DNA of 64,000 nucleotides from Ahaetulla prasina (Eukaryota; Chordata; Lepidosauria; Squamata; Colubridae), in NCBI RefSeq assembly GCF_028640845.1, contig NC_080546.1, positions 29,099,020-29,163,019 on the forward strand, written 5' to 3'. The stretch's first letter is position 1, and the number at the start of each line of letters is the position of its first letter. Positions 57,950 through 64,000 of this stretch are shown piece by piece. The translations under genes were made by a program, and so were the position numbers. Under the pieces are notes generated by a model that saw nothing but the letters and a program-made list of their open reading frames with translations, was not told the origin of the DNA and ran no database searches.

Positions 57950-58510
57950 TGTTGTGGTCTGCCAGCAGCCTGCACACCTGGCAACGGAGTCAGACAGCGA
58001 TAAGGCTGAGGTAAGGCCAGGGCCATCGGGAAGTGAGGTGCGGACTCCAGAGCCTCCAGAAACTGATAGTAGTGAGGCAGAGGAACAGGAGGAGCCAGTT
58101 CCTAATGCACACATGTGAAGAGCTGCCAGAAAGCAAAAGCAGCTAAAGCAAAAAGGACAACTCGGGAGTAGGACCAAGAGATAATTGGCCCTTCCCATAA
58201 GGCTTAAAACAGACCAGCAAAAACGTTTGGGCTTTGCTAGAAAACAACGTTGGTAGCTTTGTCTTCTTCTTTGTCTACGTCTTGCATTTATTTTTGTGAC
58301 TTCTGAACGTTTGCCAAGAAAGGCATTTGGCAGTTTGCCTAATTGGACCAAGGTTTGCGATAGGACTGAGGAATTTGTGTTGAAAGGAATTTGCTTTAAT
58401 TTGAGTTGAACTATGCTGGGAATGAAGTAATTCTCAGCTGTTCGAATAAAGTTTGTTCGCTTTTTCATGGACCGAGTTTCGTACTACATACTTGGGCCTG
58501 GGTCACAACA
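57950..58510 (+). mobile_element. Solo LTR with 5-bp target duplication
   Basis: It begins TGTTGTGG and ends GGTCACAACA, with inverted TGTTGTG/CACAACA tips. TCACC flanks both ends (57945-57949 and 58511-58515). AATAAAG near 58445 is a probable polyadenylation signal. A Glu-rich segment lies near the 5' end. No internal region is present, so this is the product of LTR-LTR recombination. A 5-bp duplication is compatible with Ty3/gypsy and with some endogenous retroviruses. Confidence 0.8.
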
Positions 58511-58515
58511 TCACC

Positions 58516-59215
58516 CTGGGTCACCTCAGTGAGACTATTACCCACCTGGACAGAAAACCAAATAAAACATGTGTTCCATTATATCCATGGAGACAGATGC
58601 TAGTTGTGACAGGCCTATGGCCATCATGGGAAGCCCCAAATCCAGAGCCACTCCCAGCATGAACCCTGAGAAAACAAGGAATCTAAGTAATCTAATGCCT
58701 GAGATGATTTTGGGAGGAAGCTCAGGGGAGAAGACTACTATGCAGCATGGTGGATATTGTAGGAATAGCATCCCAAATACAACAGCATGCACTAAATATT
58801 GGCACGCTGCCACATGAAGCATCTGGAGAATGAGAGAACATCACTAGAGATGACAGCCATTCCATCTCTCACCCCAAGTCATCGCCTGTAGCGCTGGCGG
58901 GGGTGAACTTCCCCCTCTTCTGTCAAGCAGGTCGAAACTTTCAAGTCAAAATTTTCATCTAGAATTAATATTTTACCAGCACTGAAAAGCAGAATATTTA
59001 TGCTGGAGAGATCACTATTACTGTCACCATAATTTTCCCAGTTAGGCTGCAAACTGATAGGAAGGAAGCCTGCTAACCCTTTCGGCTTCTAAAACTCTCT
59101 CATATTTATTCCCTTGCCAATTACTATTTCAGTCTTCACTCCCAGGTAATTTTCTATTCCACCCCTATTCCATTTTCCAGATGGAAGTTAAAAATTCCTC
59201 TGTGTCCCCATCATG
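58516..59215. other. Flanking DNA between solo LTR and gypsy copy 2
   Basis: The first part may be the continuation of the repeat that hosts the solo LTR. No gene is seen. The window end 63766-64000 is also empty. Confidence 0.4.
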
Positions 59216-59220
59216 GTAGC

Positions 59221-59410
59221 TGTTATGTATTAACAGTTGTGCCTTTAAATATTTGAGCGGGAAATCAGCACGTTGCTGATTGGACGAAGCCTCCAGCAGA
59301 ACTGTATAAAAGGAGAGGTTTTTGCCCCAGCCTGTTGCTGGGTTCACCCTATATTAAAGAGATGTTGTCACTACCCTGGTCTCCAGCCTCGTTACTTCCC
59401 GAACTTAACA
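59221..59410 (+). repeat. 5' LTR of gypsy copy 2
   Basis: 190 bp, TGTTATG...CTTAACA, TATA-like CTGTATAAAAGG. It differs from the 3' LTR at GGGAAATC/GGGTAATC and AGAGATG/AGAGCTG. Confidence 0.95.
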
Positions 59411-59411
59411 T

Positions 59412-59429
59412 TGGCGACGAAGGTGGGAT
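59412..59429 (+). promoter_or_regulatory. Primer-binding site of gypsy copy 2
   Basis: TGGCGACGAAGGTGGGAT, identical to the site in copy 1, one base after the LTR. Confidence 0.65.
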
Positions 59430-59507
59430 CTCGAGGCTAAGGAGAACCAGAACCGAGCTGAAGCACGCTAGTCCCGAACCCAGCAAACTCAGGGCAGAAA
59501 CGCGGAA

Positions 59508-60346
59508 ATGGCAAACACGCCACCCGCATTACAACCCGGCAAGGAGAAATGGGAACATATATGACCCGTTTGAAAGCTTTCTAGAAGCCAACGAACTACA
59601 GGATCCCTGATAACCGCAAGCGGCCTTACTTCCTAAGCCATTGCGGGCGGGAGGTAATCGAGATTGCGGAAGCCCTGGCAGAGCCAACGCCGATACAATC
59701 GGTATCGTGGCCGACTCTGCAGACTTTGCTGAAGAACCATTTCGCACCGACGCCGTCCAAATACGTGCAGCGGTTTGAATTGAGAACGAGACAGATGGAG
59801 GCGAGTCCATCGGTGACTACATGGCCGCTTTAAGAAGAGCGCCCAAGGACTGCGGATACCGAGACTTAGACGAAGTGCTACTCGAGCAACTCATCCGAGG
59901 TCAAGGACATCCGCCTCTGGCGGCGACTGTTAGCCAGGAGCAACCTGACACTAGCCACCGCTCTGGACGAGGCCAGAGCACACGAAATGTCTACTAAAGC
60001 AGCAGAGACTCTGCAAAAGCCTCTTCAATCCAAGGCGGCGCAAAGCCAACGCCAGTACACCAGGAGGAGATTCAGTCCGAATCAAGGTGAGGCGAGGATG
60101 AGGAAGGGTCTGCCGGACCGAGAAACGCGACACTGAGGACCGTGGCGAGTGCGGAAGCTGCGGAGGCAGCATCAGCGCCAACGCTGCAGGTTTAAAGACG
60201 CAACATGCCGGCGGTGTGGGAAGAAAGGACACTTAGCTCAGGTTTGCAGAGCGCCCAACCTTCCGCCGAAAATTCAAATCGGCCAATCAAAGCGGAACGG
60301 AAAGGCGGCCCGCGATTGGTTCAAACAAGAAAGGCGCGAAGTCTAA
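59508..60346 (+). pseudogene. gag of gypsy copy 2
   Basis: It starts at ATG 59508 with a different N-terminus from copy 1 (MANTPP...). Homology to the copy 1 capsid region is clear at DNA level, but the frame changes repeatedly: ESFLEANELQ is readable in one frame, and the CRRCGKKGHLAQVC zinc knuckle in another (60149-60346). Single-base losses against copy 1 are seen at about 59570 and 59780. Confidence 0.7.
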
Positions 60347-60967
60347 CCAAACGACTGTCATTATAGGCGCGCCTCAACCAAAGTGGAAAAGAAGATTTTC
60401 ACAAAGCCCAAGATCGAGGGAGTACGGTGCAGGCTTGAAGTAGACACGGATCAGCGATCACCATCATGTCCTGGGACACTGGCGAAGTCGCTGCCGTCCG
60501 TCAAGCGCCATCTGCAAGCACAGCGCTACGAGTGCACGACTACCAGGGAATCGCATCCCTGTTCGAGGGACCACCTCCGTCCGAGTCGAGTACGGCCCTC
60601 ACAAAAGACCCTGCCCATCACGATCGTCGAAGGAACTCTGCCCAGTCTGTTGGGACTAGACTGGTTTCGTGCCCTGGGCATGGGAGTGACTGGCATCTAC
60701 AGAAGTGACTGCAATTTGAAAGACATTCTCTTTAACGAGTTCAAGATGTCTTCAAGGACTGCCTGGGCAAGTACAAGGGACCCCTATTTCCTTCAACTTA
60801 GACCCCAGGTAGCCCCCATTAGGCTTAAGGCGAGGAGAGTCCTTTGCCCTAAAACCAAAATTGATAAGGAGCTGGACAAGCTCATAAATCAGGGGTTTTG
60901 GTGCCAGTCGATCACGCAAAGTGGGAGACGCCAATCGTCACCCCATCAAATCGGACGGGTCAATTAG
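60347..60967 (+). pseudogene. Protease and start of RT, gypsy copy 2
   Basis: The frame 60383-60967 begins in the pre-protease linker (MEKKIFTKPKIEGVRC). The protease active site is broken: DTG-Ser-Ala of copy 1 is here D-T-D-Q because one G is missing after GACAC. The LLGLDWF block is intact. The frame later runs through the copy 1 stop region into the RT N-terminal block (DKELDKLINQGFW). Confidence 0.75.
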
Positions 60968-62260
60968 AATTTGCGCTGACTACAAGGCGACGCTTAACAA
61001 AGCCTTACAGAAAAGCTGCACGGTTCCCGTAGTGCAACATTTATTGCACTCCTTGGGGCAAGGGCAAGTCTTTGCAAAGTTAGACTTGGCCCAAGCCTAC
61101 CAACAACTGCCAGTAGACGCCCGCACAGCCAAGCCCAAACGACAGACGCACAGGGGGCATTCAAGTGCACCCGATTGCAATTTGGGGTTAGTGTGGCACC
61201 AGGGCTGTTCCAAAACCTGATGGAACGACTACTGCAAGGGCTCCCAGGGTAGTTCCCTACTGATGATGTCCTAATTTCAGGGGAAAACATGGAGGAATTG
61301 GGGGAGCGGTTAAGAAAGGTCTTGAGCATTTTCCGGACAGCCGGATTAAAAGTCAAGACAAATAAATGTCAGATAGGGGTCGAATCGGTCGATTTCTTGG
61401 GCTACCGGATAGACAAGAAAGGAATTCACCCTACTGAGAGCAAAGTTAAGGCAATTAGGAAGGCTCCAGCGCCCAAAAACAAAGCAGAGCTGCAGGCATT
61501 CCTGGGATTGGTTAATTTTTACGCGGTCTTTTTGAAGAACAAAGCAACCGTTGTGGAACCGCTGCATAGGCTCTTAGGGAAAAATACTGTTTGGTCTTGG
61601 GGAAAGTCAGAAAATAGGGCTTTTGAAGCAGTAAAGAACCTGCTCTCAAGTGATAGCCTGCTCATCCAATATCACGACTCACTACCCCTAGTGCTGGTTT
61701 GCGATGGCGTCCCCTTATGGGGTGGGGCTGTACTCAGCCATAGACTTCCAAACGGCACAGAAGCCCCTATAGCATTCTACTCTAGAACGATGTCCTCCCA
61801 GAGAGGAACTACAGCCAATTAGACAAAGAAGCATTAGCCATTGTATCAGGGGTCAAAAATTCCATGAGTATGTCTTTGGGCGGAATTTTGAAATCGTGAC
61901 TGACCACAGACCGTTACTGGGATTACTGGCTGGCGATCGCCAACGCCTGTGGCACTTTCGCCACGCTTGACTCGATGGACTATATTTTTAGCCGCTTACT
62001 CATACAAGCTGCAGCATCGACCGGGAAAGAAGTGGGGCATGCAGACGATTGAGCCGATGCCCACTGCCAGGGCGATCAAGACCCCACCCGGGACACCCAT
62101 CCTCCTTATTGACTCGTTGACTCTGGCCCAGTCACATCAAAGGAAGTGGCTCGGCATCATACCGACATTGTGTTAAGGACTGTACTCGGTTGGGTACAGA
62201 GAGGGTGGCCGCTGCGCGGCTAACGGTTCAAAGAATTTGTTAAGAAACGTGATGAGCTCT
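60968..62260 (+). pseudogene. Reverse transcriptase and RNase H, gypsy copy 2
   Basis: Motif A is intact here (KLDLAQAYQQLPV, frame 60921-61220), unlike copy 1. The catalytic YxDD site is disrupted by a 2-bp deletion (TACTGATGAT at 61258-61267). The frame 61289-61822 carries the thumb/connection and first RNase H part (DFLGYRIDKKG, ELQAFLGLVNFYAVF, LVCDGVPLWGGAVLSH, where copy 1 and other family members have VCDAS). A DHRPLL block follows in another frame. Confidence 0.75.
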
Positions 62261-63519
62261 CGGCTCAAGGGGTGCCTGTTATGGGGTGATCGTGTAATAA
62301 TTCCTGTTAAGTTAAGGGCAAGGTATTGGACCTCCTCCACGAGGGTCACCCAGGCATCGTAAGGATGAAGGGGTTAGCTAGAAGCTATGTATGGTGGCCA
62401 CTCATGGACGAGAGATTGCTGAGAGGGTAGGGAAATGCCAAGCTTGCCAAGAGTCCAGACCGCTACCCCAACAGCCCCAGTCAGAGAATGGGAAAAGCCC
62501 CAAGGGCCTTGGTCAAGAATCCACATTGACTTTGCTGGCCCTTTCACGGCCAAACGTTCCTAGTGGTGGTGGACGATTTTCCAAATGGTTAGAGATCATA
62601 CTTATGAAGTCCACCACAGCCAAGCAGTAATCGCAACCCTGCGCCACCTATTCGCAACTCACGGGTTGCCGGACACTCTGGTGTCCGACAATGGGCCCCA
62701 CCACGGCAGCCCAGTTTGAAGAGTACCTGGCAGAGGAAGGCATCCGACATGCCCTCTCTGCACCTTTCCACCCCGCGCCGAATGGCCTTGCAGAGCGTTC
62801 CGTCCGAGCGCTAAGGAGGCATTGTCCAGGCTCAAGCCAGGTGACTGGCAAACAAAATAGACTTTTTCCTAGCCGTCCAGCACAGAACCCCAAGCACAGC
62901 CACGGGAAAAAGCCCAGCTGAATTGCTAATGGGACGAAAACTCCGGTGCCCACTTGACCGTTTGAACCCCCATTACACACCCGAGGGTTACAAGGGGGAG
63001 CTAGAAAAAACAAGGGAAATGAGCATAGGCGACCGGGTGTGGGCCCGAAACTATGGGGACGGCCCGAGTTGGGTCGCCGGACAAGTAACAAAAGTAACAG
63101 GGCCAAAATCGTACGTGGTAGAGCTACCAGACAACCGAATGTGGCGGCGCCACATAGATCAGTTAAGGAAACGACTAACTGACCAAACCAAACCAACAGA
63201 GACAGGTAATGACCAATACCACTTTGAATCCACAGCCGACAATGACCCGGGGGAGGCGCAAGACTTAGCTGAGGTCCCAGAGTTCCAGCGACGCCATCAG
63301 GTCCCCGAGGGAAACAGCAAGGAAAATTCCAAAATTAATCCAAGGCCGGATGGCCAAGAAAAGAGTCGGCCAATAATCCAGAGCCCGATGGCCCAGAGAA
63401 AGAGCTGGGAGGAGAAACAGCCCTCCGACCAGCTCAAAACACCACCCAGAACTGAACCGCGCAGGTCAGAAAGAACTAGGAGACGCCCAGGTTATTTGCG
63501 TGACTACGTCGAAAAATAA
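62261..63519 (+). pseudogene. Integrase, gypsy copy 2
   Basis: The zinc region (CQACQESRP, 62391-62630), the second core Asp (VSDNGP) and the third block (NGLAERSVRA, 62691-62921) are in different frames. The final frame 62923-63519 is open for 198 residues and contains GDRVWARNYGDGPSWVAGQ, the GPKSYVVEL module and the natural C-terminus RPGYLRDYVEK. The break next to VSDNGP is at the same place as in copy 1. Confidence 0.75.
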
Positions 63520-63557
63520 CATGTAAATAAATATGTAAATAAGACCAAGTGTTTTCT

Positions 63558-63570
63558 GGGAGGGGAGGAG
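63558..63570 (+). promoter_or_regulatory. Polypurine tract of gypsy copy 2
   Basis: GGGAGGGGAGGAG directly before the 3' LTR, same as in copy 1. Confidence 0.8.
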
Positions 63571-63760
63571 TGTTATGTATTAACAGTTGTGCCTTTAAAT
63601 ATTTGAGCGGGTAATCAGCACGTTGCTGATTGGACGAAGCCTCCAGCAGAACTGTATAAAAGGAGAGGTTTTTGCCCCAGCCTGTTGCTGGGTTCACCCT
63701 ATATTAAAGAGCTGTTGTCACTACCCTGGTCTCCAGCCTCGTTACTTCCCGAACTTAACA
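63571..63760 (+). repeat. 3' LTR of gypsy copy 2
   Basis: 190 bp, followed by the GTAGC duplication. Confidence 0.95.
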
Positions 63761-64000
63761 GTAGCTATCTACACATGTTCAAAAATACTTCTACCTTTAA
63801 GACAGCCCTCCGTGGAGTTACCTGGCCAGCAATCAGCATGCCATCCCAAAGCAGAAAACTGCTGCAACCCTTGTCTTTCAATACCTGTTAATTTCACAAC
63901 CGTGTGAGGAAATATACTATAAGCAGGTACATGGACAAGAAGATGGAATGCTTGGAAAGAAATCATGCATTGATTTTTTTTTTAGTGTTTTTATTGCTTT

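Larger units (their letters stand above)
59221..63760 (+). mobile_element. Ty3/gypsy LTR retrotransposon, copy 2
   Basis: This 4540-bp element has 190-bp LTRs that differ at two positions, and GTAGC duplications at 59216-59220 and 63761-63765. Same family as copy 1 (colinear and clearly homologous throughout the body), but the LTR 5' half differs (TGTTATGTATTAACAGTTGTG... against TGTTATGTATC...), so it is a separate subfamily. The body carries many single-base deletions relative to copy 1 and is non-coding as read. Confidence 0.95.

Overview
This window looks like nuclear DNA from a squamate reptile, most likely a snake. It has AT-rich single-copy sequence, one split vertebrate gene whose first two coding exons can be read, and a dense squamate repeat load: Sauria-type SINEs, tRNA-like SINEs with an L2-type tail, L2 and CR1 LINEs, L3-like LINEs ending in (TTCTA)n instead of poly-A, many short hAT-type elements with 8-bp target duplications, TA-flanked mariner-like elements, GATA-rich satellite-like DNA and two Ty3/gypsy LTR retrotransposons. 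No bacterial features, rRNA, tRNA genes or CRISPR were seen.

The host gene is COL25A1 (collagen alpha-1(XXV), the CLAC-P precursor), on the minus strand. Exon 1 (20303-20626) encodes the cytosolic tail, the type II membrane anchor and the start of the ectodomain. Exon 2 (18393-18462) encodes the furin-type cleavage site and the cysteine pair that precedes the first collagen triplets. A GC-rich, CpG-rich block at about 20.38-21.76 kb covers the 5' UTR and probable promoter. Positions 1-18392 are intron 2, with no further collagen exon recognised. Everything right of about 21.8 kb is upstream flanking DNA in which I found no host gene.

The flank is built from nested mobile elements. From 22.5 to 25.4 kb a decayed L2 is split by an opposite-strand CR1, and a mariner-like element is split by a hAT element and a SINE. 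From 29.5 to 32.7 kb a Sauria SINE contains a mariner-like element, followed by an old L2 and a SINE with a hAT element in its tail. From 34.2 to 38 kb there are hAT elements with target duplications and a possible solo LTR. Ty3/gypsy copy 1 occupies 39291-43832 and copy 2 occupies 59221-63760; both have paired LTRs and 5-bp duplications but broken gag-pol reading frames. Between them lie CR1, L2 and L3-like LINEs, more hAT elements and a 561-bp solo LTR.

The observations I rate highest are: a hAT-type element at 8033-8799 that carries a piece of an apparent coiled-coil host coding sequence; a gypsy copy with identical LTRs but a body already dead, including loss of a catalytic Asp and frame breaks shared with the second copy, which suggests mobilisation in trans; a poly-alanine tract encoded by a CAG/CTG repeat inside COL25A1 exon 1; and one 3' stem-loop shared by L2 LINEs and a tRNA-like SINE family. 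I did not find a clearly new biological system; the novelty is in element structure and nesting.
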